This document shows, one piece after another, positions 20,466-30,404 of a DNA stretch of 31,471 nt. Positions within the stretch are counted from its first letter, which is position 1. Each line of letters begins with the position of its first letter. The stretch comes from Haplomitrium mnioides. Taxonomy: Eukaryota > Marchantiophyta > Haplomitriopsida > Calobryales. The notes below the pieces were generated by a model that saw nothing but the letters and a program-made list of their open reading frames with translations, was not told where the DNA came from and did not search any database. A program made the translations under genes and the position numbers. Location: positions 43,186 to 74,656 of the forward strand of contig JBNGIS010037313.1 in assembly GCA_049999725.1 (NCBI GenBank), in the 5' to 3' direction.

Positions 20466-20620
20466 AATAACAGATCTTATATGTAGTGGAAAAAATAACA
20501 GATCTTATGCGCACATACGACCAAAAGCAACAACATCAATATCTTGGTTTGCTTTGATAGTTGTTGTGACTAGACTTGAAAGAAACAAGAACAAAACCTA
20601 TGTGTGTATAAGATTTGCAA
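20466..20620. repeat. Palindromic minisatellite, cluster 4 (weak)
   Basis: AATAACAGATCTTAT occurs at 20466 and again 28 bp on, followed by ATGTAGTGG and GCGCACATACGA respectively. A further CCTATGTGTGTATAAG lies near 20598. The open frame here (YAHIRPKATT) is a by-product of the palindromic repeat. Confidence 0.5.
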
Positions 20621-21151
20621 ACAACATCAATGATTCTTGATATTGTTTATCTAGCAATAGGCTTTGGATTCAAAGCAACAATAGCATAACTTGGTGCAAA
20701 GCTATGGTCACATCCAACAATGAAAAACATTTCCTCACTTTATTTGACTCTCGACATGGTTTAGATTCAAACTAAAGCAACATACCCTATGCAATCATAG
20801 AGCATGTTCTGACAACTCAAGTTGCTAGGGTTTGTTTGATTCAAGCCTCATTTGTGAAACAACTTAACAAACCAAATATCTTGTTGCACTAAGTTGAGAA
20901 AGCATAACATATCTAGAACCAAGCTTTGAGTCTCATAAAAAGAGCATCATGATAACCATAGGTTTCAAAAGAGAAGAAATTTATTACCTTTGTTGGACTT
21001 CAAGACGGATTTTCACGTAATGATTTTATTTTTTCGCAAGTTTTGCAAACAACAAACCTATTGCATTTTAGAAATTTAACATTTGAGAAATGAGTTCTCT
21101 AATGTTTTATATAACCCAAAAAACTAAAAATACAATCAAGATATATATTTT
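20621..21151. other. R sequence without identified exon
   Basis: No sustained coding frame is seen. A donor-like CAAAG|GTAATA is visible on the minus strand near 20990, but the frame before it is short. Confidence 0.3.
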
Positions 21152-21532
21152 TCAAATAAGTTGTGCGGTAGTTTTAGGCTTGCCATTTTGTAAAATTATA
21201 AGGCAAGTTATAAACTTTGTGAGTTGGTATTCTCTTACACTATCCCTGTAAAAATTTGTCCATCTATTAATGCATGAATACTCCTTTAGCAAATAATTCT
21301 CTCTTTCTTTTTTGAGATTTTGAATCCTTTGGATTCTATCACTCCCTACCGATAATATTAATTTGAAGGCTCTTCTATAGACAATGATACCTCTAGATAG
21401 AGTGAACTGATTCTCAACATCGAAGTGTTTTCTTGGTATTCCCCATTGCAATAAGATATCTTGATTCTTCATGCTTTGCTGAAAATACCTCTCTCTCATA
21501 CTTTTCAAGAAACGTGTCTTGCACAATGACAA
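21152..21532 (-). pseudogene. R gene-like unit, 126-codon frame (unknown product)
   Basis: A highly charged, probably helical protein segment. It reads SMRERYFQQSMKNQDILLQW, GIPRKHFDVENQFTLSRGII, RIQRIQNLKKERENYLLKEY, then WTNFYRDSVREYQLTKF. There is no Met near the start. It lies directly downstream (minus strand) of another open frame that ends at 21576, in a different phase, so an indel or short intron separates them. No domain is recognised. Composition and length argue against a chance frame in this A/T-rich DNA. Confidence 0.45.
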
Positions 21533-21575
21533 ATAACTATTTCGACAAAATAAAATTCATCTCTAATTTCAAAAT

Positions 21576-21914
21576 TCATATAGGATCAAGCTTTTTCTTC
21601 ACAAAACTCTCGTCATCATAGACTTTTTGCAAAGAATTTTCACGTAAAAAGTGTGCTCGTTTGGGTTTTGACCTAAACAAAGAATTCTTATGTATTCCTA
21701 GCCCATTCGATTCATAAACGAATCTAGCAATCAAAGATAATTCATCATCTTCGAGATCTTGAGCATTATCGATAACACTGTTTGTTCTTTCAAAATAAGT
21801 TTTCGATGGAAGTAGACCACCATTTGGATTAGGAGAACTGGACCATGCTAAAACAAAATCTTCATCAATATCTTCAGCATTAGAAAATATTTTTTGTAAA
21901 ATAATCAGTGCCAT
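21576..21914 (-). pseudogene. R gene-like unit, 112-codon frame (unknown product)
   Basis: The frame reads MALIILQKIFSNAEDIDEDF, then WSSSPNPNGGLLPSKTYFER, an acidic DLEDDELSLIARFVYES and a basic FRSKPKRAHFLREN, ending KKKLDPI. It is continuous in sense with the frame immediately upstream (21926-22213), which ends 11 bp away in another phase, so a single small indel probably separated them. The product is unknown. Confidence 0.45.
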
Positions 21915-21925
21915 TGGCGATAGCT

Positions 21926-22213
21926 CTAAGGAATGTTGGTTGATTGAGACTCTTTGCTAGAATCATTTTCTAAATTGTCGTACAAAGATTCTTCCAAATG
22001 AATTCGGTTTCTAAAAGGGTTTCCAATCTCATTCACAAGTCTAACTTGATTAGAAGTCGCTCATTGTTTGAGCGGTGACATCGGTGACAACGAATCATCT
22101 CCAAAGTTGGAAAAGTTCACCGATTCTATGTTCTTTGTGTTTTGAACAAACAAATTTGGATCTTGAACATTGTAGTCTTCATTTGATGAGAATGAAGAAA
22201 GGTCCACAACCAT
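21926..22213 (-). pseudogene. R gene-like unit, Ser/Asn/Asp-rich N-terminal segment
   Basis: Ninety-five codons from ATG at 22213, interrupted by one TGA (22063-22061) and ended by TAG at 21926. It is low in hydrophobics (VVDLSSFSSNEDYNVQDPNL before the stop, LEESLYDNLENDSSKESQS after it) and so probably disordered. It leads into the 112-codon frame. A shorter frame at 22396-22515 may be the true N-terminus. Confidence 0.4.
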
Positions 22214-22299
22214 TTGTAAATTCTAACTTGAACATATTTCTCTTGATCTGTTGGAGTAGTGAAAAGAAAGATTCAACTTTGATCACTTGATTGACAATA

Positions 22300-22455
22300 A
22301 AGATCCTGTGCGTGCAAAAGGTTGAGTCTTGGATCCTTTATGCGCATTGGGTTCTCTCTTTGATCCTTTGTGCTTGAGTTGTTCACTTCTTAATCCTATA
22401 CACGCACTGGTTCACTTCTTGATCCTATGTGTGCATAGGGTTCACTTGCTTGATC
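22300..22455. repeat. Palindromic minisatellite, cluster 5 (30-bp form)
   Basis: Units of 29-31 bp contain GATCCTNTRYGCGCAYNGGTTCACTTCTT. Examples are GATCCTTTATGCGCATTGGG near 22335 and GATCCTATGTGTGCATAGGG near 22420. It lies at the 5' end (minus strand) of the R gene-like unit, and part of it is read within the short frame at 22396-22515. Confidence 0.65.
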
Positions 22456-22515
22456 TTCATATGTAGACACATCTAATTCAACTAATGCCATCTTTTCCCC
22501 CAAAATACTAGCCAT
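22396..22515 (-). pseudogene. Possible N-terminus of the R gene-like unit
   Basis: ATG at 22515 opens 39 codons (MASILGEKMALVELDVSTYE, then DQASEPYAHIGSRSEPVRV) ending at TAG 22398-22396. Its last part is encoded by the palindromic minisatellite. It could be a first coding exon, but the sequence alone does not prove it. Confidence 0.3.
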
Positions 22516-22943
22516 CACATTTGATGTTTTAGGTATTCCTTTGCTTACCTCCTCAAAATAGCGGTTTTAAACTATCTCAAGCTGTCGGTCAAAAGTAACA
22601 CTTTTCTACGAACATGAATCTTGAAAATTCCAACTTCACTTTGCCTTTGAAAACTCCCTATTGAAAAATAACAATAAAAAAGAAAATATTTAAGGAAATT
22701 ATTTCAACAAATATTCTCAACTTCTAGTGCTATACCCAAAAGATGTGTTTTAGAAGAAAATTTCACATAACAACAAAATTGTGGAATTTTTGTGAAGAAA
22801 ATGAAAAAAATTTCAGAAAGATGAAAACAAGCAATGCTTCATATACTAACTTTTTTTTACAATAATCGAATCTATGTGTCAAGAGCTTCATGAATCATTT
22901 TTAGCGGGAAAACTTGTTTTTTATTATAATGCATTTAGTAAGA
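22516..22943. other. A/T-rich DNA beyond R; element end not located
   Basis: This probably contains the far end of R, but I could not find terminal inverted repeats, an LTR pair or a target duplication. No gene is seen. Confidence 0.35.
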
Positions 22944-23199
22944 TGATTAGGCTGATCTAGCATTAGTTTTTGACCCATGATTAGACTATATGATTAGGAT
23001 TAAGGTTAGTGCTAACCCTACATAATTAGAACATTACCTTTCTCACCTATTGTATTGTACACTGTATGATTATTGATATTGATACATTGAGGAGAGAGAA
23101 GAGAAGGAGATGAAGAGTTTCATGATTCATGGCATATACTTGTTCATCTTATGTTTCCACATTCTTCCATTTTGGTTGCATGAGCTAATGAGCCTAACA
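22944..23199. mobile_element. Possible short solo-LTR remnant
   Basis: It has ends TGATTAGGCT..AGCCTAACA (near-inverted) and is 256 bp long. The inside resembles short copia LTRs (ACATTACCTTTCTCACC, then a T/G tract and ATGAGCCTAAC). The flanking bases TAAGA and CTCAA do not form a duplication, so the call is weak. Confidence 0.3.
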
Positions 23200-23990
23200 C
23201 TCAACACATTTTCAGCATGAGAATAGCTCAATTATATATGTTTTTTGGAAATCACTTTCGAAGTTCTTCCCATGAGCTGCACACAGATTTTCCATTCAAA
23301 ATCTATCTAGAAATCTCAATTTTCTTCCCCCTACTTTAATATATTCAAATCTTAAGTTTTCTTCATATAACTATTTTATATAGTATAATAATATATTATA
23401 TTGTTCTTTCAAGCTCAGACAAGGCAATCAGGCTGAAGCATTCATAGTTTTGAAAATTTTCAGAAGAAGATCTCAATCATTTTCATATTTCTACATTCGA
23501 TTTGAAGCACAAGTGGATTCGCCAGTGGATTGCGACCACCTTCATGTAAAAATATCCATGACATTTCTTAAGAATCAAATGCAAGGATTAAATTCATCAA
23601 TTTGAAGGTGAACTCAGTTTTTCATCAGGCTTATTCAATTCAACAAGTAGGAGTTGTCATTCAATCTAAGCAGAAAGGACATCGATTGAAGAGGACTCAT
23701 CGAATTTCATTTGGAGAAGACGAATTCGATTGCAAATTGCTGTTTGTGCAGACTTGAAGATGAATTGAAGCAGATCTTGAAGCATATCAAACAAATTTAC
23801 TTATGGAAGAATTTTGCAAGTGGTGAGGAACATTTCGTGAATCATTGAATACTGCAGAAGGCAGATTGATCAAATTTGATGAAGAATTCATCAAATCTCA
23901 AAGAATCAATCGATATGTGAAGAAATCTTCAACGAAGGAGTTTGAAGGACAGAAAGGCAAGAAATCACATTTTCAACATCTTTTAAAGCA
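23200..23990. other. No gene seen
   Basis: A/T-rich DNA with many GAAGA, TTGAAG and ATCAAAT words and no sustained frame. It may be leader sequence of a decayed retroelement. Confidence 0.3.
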
Positions 23991-23994
23991 TTAA

Positions 23995-24460
23995 ATTGAA
24001 AGTTCAAAAAAATTTCAAGTGGAATTTTTTGAAAGTTCGACATCTGAGTGATTGAATTAGTGATACATCATATTTTCAGCGAAAGTTTGACAATGGGATA
24101 TGACCAACAATTTTGAAAGTTTGAAAAACTTGGCATTTCATATCTGTGAAGAAACAACAACAAATCATTGTTTTGGCAAACCTTGTTCTTTCAAGTGCTC
24201 TGAAAGTTCAAAAGTTTTGTTCGGTGAAGAAGGAAAGTTCAAAAGGGCTTCTATCTATGCATGTTGGCAATATATCCCCATGTTGGAAGAAATGTTAATA
24301 CCTTATTGAAAGTTCGAAATGGATTCTGAGAGAAAGCCAAAGCTCAAAGGAAAGAAGAAAAACACAACGATGAAACTAAGATATATCAACTTTTTGGTAA
24401 AAATCATAAAATATTGAAAGCTCAAAAGTGCTACTTTGGTATTTCTTGAAAGCTCGAAAG
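23995..24460. repeat. Recurring TGAAAGTTC motif, about nine copies
   Basis: TTGAAAGTTC or close variants (GAAAGTTTG, GAAAGCTCG) start near 23997, 24031, 24081, 24114, 24201, 24233, 24306, 24415 and 24447. Spacing is irregular at 32-110 bp. It is either a worn tandem repeat or a motif cluster. The single open frame across it (24100-24309) has no other support. Confidence 0.45.
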
Positions 24461-26098
24461 AAGAGGAACTTGTAGTGTTGGAACTATGTTATATCACTAT
24501 TTCGGTAAATTGCAAAAAGAAAAAAGAAATTATATAAAACTATTCTAGCTCGGAGGGGAAGTTGCGCCTAGTAATTTTTTGACCTATCAATAGGTGCCAC
24601 GTGTCATCTATCTATACTACGAGAGGTTCAACCCCACTCCTAGATGTAGGGGGTGAGGTAACTATTATTGAAGGTTTCTTTGAGTGATATATATATATAT
24701 GCAAATCAACTTTTGAGAGTTCACTTATGGGATTAAGTGAACGTCCTAGATAAGATTATAGCTGATTTGGTAACAGGACCTCACTAGCAAAGCTCGAGAT
24801 TTAACCCCGAAGCTACTAAGTCAACCAAACCTCCAAAATCATTTGCCAAATGAGTGCTAAGTATTAACCAAAGCACCAAATTACTCCCAAACTTGTTTTG
24901 AGCACCGAACCTAATTTCTTTTCAACACGAGTACACCGATTCTTCAATCAATTGGTTTGTGCAATAGAGGCAGCCATTTCAAAATCTGAAGACACAGATT
25001 TGATTGCATGCTCCATACAATTCTTTCAAGACTGATTTTGACATATATGATTGAGAAATAAAAATGAACTAAGTGTTATAGATTCTGATTTTTTGCACAT
25101 TACTGTTCATAACAATACTATTATGAGATCAAAGTGATCCTTTACAAAGAAAGTGATCAATATTCATTCATTGTTGCTAAATTGTTGGAGAAACATCTAG
25201 ATACACATCATCTTTGAGGTGTGTCTACTTTTTCTAGTCAATCCAACTATGTCCAGACCAACAATCCTGATGCCAAGACACATGGTTTGATCAAATTGGA
25301 AACTTACATACCTCCATAATAGATTTCCAAAATTGTCCTATCTATTGGAATTACATTTGGACATATTTTCATATATGATCACTCAATTTTCACAATTCTG
25401 ATACAACCATACTCTGTTTTTCATTTAACAAAAACTGCCTACTAGAAAATTTGACAGAATGTACTAAAATACATTTTCAATGAACTCTAAACTTACAACT
25501 AAATTGTAAGCACAGCTAAGTCTATAAGTGTAAAAGGATTAGCTGCTGCTACACCTATACTTTAGAGTTTAATTTTTACAGAGTACCATTTATTGTTATA
25601 CCTGTAAGAGGAAATTGACTTGTTGTCTCAACAATCTATTGAGATTTTGAGGAGGCCTTTGTGCCACAACTAGTCCATAGTGTTCCCTCACTAGTATAGG
25701 GTATTCTAAGACATTATACTGAGAACTTCTGAACAATATCTATTTTCCAGAAGTGATTCAGGAATTTAGAGGATCAGTTTGCACATTCAAAGAAATTGCA
25801 TCAACTTTTGCAGATTGTATCTCGAAACTAAGACTACATCAACATCTCGAATACTGTAAAGATGTAAAGAAGGCCTATTGTTGATATTTTTACTTGTTTT
25901 TTGCAACATTAGACAATCAACCCCTTGCTTGCAACAAGAAGAATAGAGACTATACTTCACATATAACTTCTATTACACAAACTTGTTTTATCTGTTGTTT
26001 CCAGAGTTGCAAAGAGTTTAACATTTTGGTTTCTTTTGCATTTTTATAGATCTGACATTTATCTTTCAACCCTCAAAACTCTTTCTGCATTCTCAAAA
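24461..26098. other. No gene seen; (AT)7 at 24687
   Basis: This contains a G-box-like GCCACGTGTC near 24596, a short AT microsatellite at 24687-24700, and a 53-codon coding-like stretch at about 25723-25881 that I could not assign. A clear 5' LTR or primer site for the copia element that follows was not found. The best PBS match, TGTTTCCAGAGT near 25997, has only eight of twelve bases. Confidence 0.35.
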
Positions 26099-26530
26099 AT
26101 GGAAAAATTAAACTTCAAACAGTTGACTATTGAAGGAGACAACTATCTCTCATGGTCACTAGATGCAGTAGTCCATATGGTTTCTAAGGGATTGGAGACC
26201 ACAATCCTAACAAATGAGGACATAACATTACAACAAAAAGCCCAAGCCTTGGTATTCCTAAAGCATCATCTCTCTGATTCACTCAAAATTCAGTATCTAC
26301 ATGAGAGTAATCCCAAAATTCTTTGGGATAATATGAAAGAAAGATTTGACCACACAAAAGCAATCCATCTGCCTAAAGAAAGGCATGATTAGGTCACAAT
26401 AAGAGTTCAAGATTTTTCTTCCATTTCTAAATATAACAGCAAATTGTTCAGAATAACATCTCAGTTGACATTATGTGGACATCCACTTTCCCAAGAGGAA
26501 CAAATTGAGAAAACACTATCCACATTTCAA
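26099..26530 (+). pseudogene. Second Ty1/copia element: gag, N-terminal two thirds
   Basis: ATG at 26099 opens a Gag frame collinear with the gag at 870-1763. Landmarks are FKQLTIEGDNYLSWSLDAVV, LVFLKHHLSDSLKIQYLHES, LWDNMKERFDH, RHD, then YNSKL, CGHPLSQEEQIEKTLSTF. A TAG at 26390-26392 stands where the first copy has Trp (RHDW), a G-to-A change. After TLSTF the basic C-terminus and zinc knuckle are missing, replaced directly by protease sequence in another frame. That is an internal deletion. Confidence 0.85.
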
Positions 26531-26544
26531 AATGATAGAACAGG

Positions 26545-26750
26545 ACCTGCAACTTTTTTCGTTTATACTGAAAGGTGACCACTATAATAGGCAGCAGTCA
26601 AATTGAAGAAGGCAAAGAACCAGCTACTATCTGATTGCCACAAGGGACTGTCATATATATCAGATCATCCATATATGCTCCAAGTGCAATAAGAAACCTA
26701 ATTAGTTTTCATGATGTACAAGACAATGGATATCACAAGCATACAAGCAC
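26545..26750 (+). pseudogene. Second copia element: protease, catalytic part deleted
   Basis: In frame with the integrase that follows, this reads NFFRLY, stop, KVTTIIGSSQIEEGKEPATI, stop, LPQGT, then SSIYAPSAIRNLISFHDVQDNGYHKHT. It matches the protease remnant at 403-869 segment by segment, but the N-terminal part with the D-S-G active site is gone along with the end of gag. A polyprotein could not be processed by this copy. Confidence 0.75.
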
Positions 26751-28101
26751 TTGTTAAAATCAAGAAGCGTTTCACTTTATTGAAGCACACTCCTGAAGGA
26801 TCTGAAACAAAAGCACTTTTTGTGTACTTTCTTGGTTTTATATCACGCAAATACAAAACTATCATACTTATGCAAAAGCAATCAATCATACTACTTTATG
26901 GCATAATAACTTAGGACATTCGAGCACTACAATGTTTCGCAACATTTAGAAAGTGACCCGATCCATTCCTCAAAGCATATAGCCATCTATGATTGAAAGA
27001 CCATGTGTCCATTATTCTCAAGGCAAACTGGTCTTACGTCCAGCGATTTCCAAGACAATTTTGGAAATTCCAAAGTTCCTTGAGAGAATACACACAGATG
27101 TTTGTGGTCATATCGGCCCACCTAGTGGACCCTTTTGGTGCTTTTTGGTGATCATCTGCGCTTCCACAAAATGGTCACAAGTGTCATTACTATCAACCCG
27201 TAATCTAATCTTCCTAAGGATATTGGCACACATTCTGAAATTGAAAGCTCAATTTCTAGAAAGTCTAATCAAAGTCCTACGAGTTGACAATGCGGAGGAG
27301 TTTACATCCAAAACTTTTGATGATTTTTGCTTGACTATGGGTATAGATACCTAATACTTTGTGGCACATGTCCAATTTCAAAATGGAATAGCCAAAACAG
27401 TTATACACAACATTCAAATGACTGCTATGCCTATGTTAATGCAGACCAATTTACCGACTTCTACATGGGGCCATGCAGTACTTTATGCTGCATCATTATT
27501 AAAATAACAACCATGAGCATTTAATTCATTATCATGTCACCAACTTGCCTATGGTAATATACCAGATTTGTCCCATCTACAAGTTTTTGGTTGTCAAGTC
27601 TTAGTTCTAATTATGGGACCGAAAAGGACTAAGATGGGACCTCAGAGGCAAAAAGGCATTTATGTGGGATATGAATCACCATCTATTATATTCTACTTGG
27701 AACCATCCACAGCTGATGTGTTTCGAGCCAGATTAGCCGATTGCCATTTCTGTGAGGATATATTTCCATGTATTTTTGAAGATAAAAATTCTTCATTACC
27801 AAAAAAATTCCAATGGGAGAATATATCCACTATATTGATAGATCAAAGAAAAAGACAAGGTGAGGATGAATTCAAGAGACTTCTTCACTTGGCTAAAACA
27901 ATTGAAAAATTTCGAGATTCATTTAATGAAATTGAAAAGGTAGCAAGGTCACATTTTTCTGTGGTGAATATTCCTACAAGAATTCAGGATATTTCTAAAC
28001 CAGTTGTTGACCAAGTTTCAAGGCAAAAGAGAGGACGATGTCTTGGCTTAAAAGACTCTCAACCTTGGCAAAAATTTTTAACCAAGAGAACTATATTCTG
28101 A
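26751..28101 (+). pseudogene. Second copia element: integrase and linker
   Basis: A single frame is kept from the protease to 28101, with stops at several points including 26980, 27352, 27502 and 27514. The N-terminal zinc motif has H-x4-H (WHNNLGH near 26896) and C-x2-Y: the second Cys is Tyr (27013). The catalytic core has Asp at 27097 (HTDVCG) and Asp at 27286 (VDNAEEF). Exactly 35 residues later a Lys at 27394 (GIAKT) occupies the Glu position of the D,D(35)E triad. The C-terminal part has HLQVFGCQ, KRTKMGPQRQKGIYVGYESP, YLEP and the linker ending IPTRI. Integrase joins element cDNA to host DNA; this one lacks a catalytic residue. Confidence 0.85.
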
Positions 28102-29480
28102 GTTGATGTCATGAAAGCATCTTCATCTACACTGTTACTATCTCAACCGACTATTTCTGTATTGAAATACCCTGATAATCAAGAGATATCGATCAAGTAC
28201 ATGGATACAAGGGCTATATGACAATGAGAGAGTGTAGATGTCGATAATTATTTTGCATTCCTAGTTTCACATACTATATCCGATACACCACTTCATCTCA
28301 TATCTGCCAAAGAAGCTATGGATAGTTATGATCGGATGGAGTGGAAAAAGGCAATGGATTCAGAACTTGACTCCATTATATAGAGGAAGATATTTGGACC
28401 TTTAGTCCATGTTCCCTCTTATGCTAATTTAATTGGATATAGGTGGATCTTGTGAAGAAGCGAAATGAAAAAGGTGAAATTGTCAAACATAAGACACACC
28501 TTGTAGCCAAAGGCTATACACAAATACGTGGGAGAGACTTTGATCTCATATACGTCCTAATTATGAATGCCATCACATACTGGCTCTAAGTATGCTTTTC
28601 CCTACAACATGAGCTCATTACTTATTAGATGGGTGTTATGACAACATACTTATACAGGTTGTTAGATACCCTCATCTATATGGAAGCTTCCCCATAGCTT
28701 ATTGCAAGGAATGTCTATCATATTCAGGGGGAGAATGCCATTAAGCATAAACCATCTAGCGACAAATCTACCTCTTTATCATCGACCACTATTATACCCA
28801 GTGGTGGTAGTAATGGGTTGGGACCTATGGTTCATGAGATGCACTCTAGGGAAAAAAGACCTATTGTCCCCCATATGAATCAATCCATGCCTCTAGCGAA
28901 GGGTGGATATGCAGTCATGATCCTTCAATCTATTTATGGACTTAAGGAGAGTGGTCGAATATGGTTTCATGGATTTTATGAGGAGATGATAACTATGGGT
29001 TATCACTTTGATGGCACTGCACCAAGTTTATTCATCAAGAATGTTGACAAATAATTTACAATTGTCACATTATATATTGATGATTATAAACCTTTTTGGT
29101 CACCAATTGTTACTTGAGGAAACTATTTCTATGTTTAAGAAGATTTTTGATATGAAGGATATTGGTAAGACCAAGTATTGTTTAGGATTACAATTTGAGT
29201 ATCTCGATGATGGCATATTGATGCATGAGATTACTTATACTAAGAAAATCCTAAGACAATTTAATATGGATAAATCTCATCCAATCACATCACCTATAGA
29301 GATAAGATTACTCGAAAGAGACAAAGAAATTTTCCGAAAATGGAAACACATAGAGCCAATCCTTGGATCTGAGATACCATATTTCTTTTCTATAAGAGCT
29401 CTAATATATCTTGCTAATCAAACACGCCTTCATATTTCCTTTTTTGTGAAGTTTCTTGCAAGACATAGTTCACAACCTAC
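28102..29480 (+). pseudogene. Second copia element: reverse transcriptase
   Basis: RVT_2-type RT begins near 28310 (AMDSYDRMEWKKAMDSELDS, FGPLV, GYRWI). A one-base loss at about 28450 shifts the frame, after which KKRNEKGEIVKHKTHLVAKG continues. The first catalytic Asp, usually in MDV before TAYLYG, is Gly here (28632, MGVMTTYLYR). The second motif survives as YIDD at 29073-29084. A second frameshift follows at about 29085-29095 (NLFGH), then IFDMKDIGKTKYCLGLQFEY, DGIL, PYFFSIRALIYLANQTR. Between IYMEASP and LQSIYGLK there are about 70 codons instead of about 25, in frame apart from one TAG. Confidence 0.85.
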
Positions 29481-30046
29481 TATAAGGCATTAGAATGGTA
29501 TCAAACGTATTTTAAGATACTTACAAGGCACAATTGATAATGGACTATTTTTCCCAACTAATACTGATCAAATCCTAACCGGCTATGTGGATGCGGGATA
29601 AATTTTGGATCCTCATGATTCTAAATCCCAAATTGGCTATGTATTCCTATATGGCTCTACATCCATATTGTGGAAAAATACAAAGCAAACTTTGACTTGT
29701 ACATCCTCAAACCATGCAGAGATTATTGCTCTATATGAAGCTAGTAGGGAGTGCATATATCTACGAAGGATGCTTGATCATGTTTATTTCCATTGTGGTT
29801 TACCTTGTATATATGACCCTACTGTTTTTTCTCAAAGATAACTTGGCATGTGTAGAGTAGGTCTCACTGGGCTTTATTAAAGGAGACCACATAAAACACA
29901 TAGCTCCAAAGTTTTTCTTCACTCATGAGTAGCATGGCGATACTATTTCTGTGCAGGTTGTATCTAGTAAAGAAAATATTGCTGGTATATTTACTAAGGC
30001 TATACCTACGGCATTGCATCAACATTTTTATCATCTACTTGGTTAA
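29481..30046 (+). pseudogene. Second copia element: RNase H and pol C-terminus
   Basis: RNase H is recognised by NGIKRILRYLQGTI, YVDAG (first Asp), SKSQIGYVFLYG, SSNHAEIIALYEASRE (Glu) and KDNLACVE (Asp). A TAG at 29491-29493 replaces the Trp before NGIK, and another stop lies in the VDAG segment. A frameshift in a T run near 29824-29830 links PTVF to KDNLACVE. The C-terminus reads GFIKGDHIKHIAPKFF, then IFTKAIP, ending TAA at 30044-30046. RNase H removes the RNA strand during reverse transcription. Confidence 0.85.
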
Positions 30047-30404
30047 TGGAGATTATCGACTTTATTATCATGACTTCATCGACTATTCTTTTATTATCTG
30101 GTCGACGTTGTTATTTTTATCTCTGATACATCTTACTTTTATTTTTTCTCATGGTGTCTTTTTCAAGCTTTATATGATCATTATTTTCATATTATCTACT
30201 TGGCCTATAGCTTATTTTTTATTATTTCTTCTCTTTATTTGGTCACTATATGACTTTTGTATCCATTTATAAATGGTGGTTGTACTCTTTCCCTCGTCGG
30301 AGTATAAGAGGGTTTTAATAAGGCAACACTTTTATATTTCATATGGATTTATTTTGGAGTGTTTGTGGTATTTTATCATAGGTTTCAGATGTATCTTACA
30401 TGTG
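30047..30404 (+). other. 3' untranslated part of the copia element; no 3' LTR found
   Basis: GTTGTACTCTTTCCCTCGTC near 30280 and GGGTTTTAATAAGGCAACAC near 30310 resemble the usual sequence between pol and the polypurine tract of plant copia elements. No polypurine tract or LTR start follows; instead dispersed repeat R begins near 30405. The element is truncated at its 3' end. Confidence 0.5.

Noticed and set aside
25723-25881. 53-codon coding-like stretch upstream of the second copia element
   Set aside because: It reads plausibly but is short, has no Met near the start, no neighbouring frame and no recognisable family.
29925-30272. 115-codon hydrophobic frame after RNase H
   Set aside because: It overlaps the end of copia pol in another frame and runs on through T-rich 3' untranslated sequence; it is low-complexity Leu/Ile/Phe.
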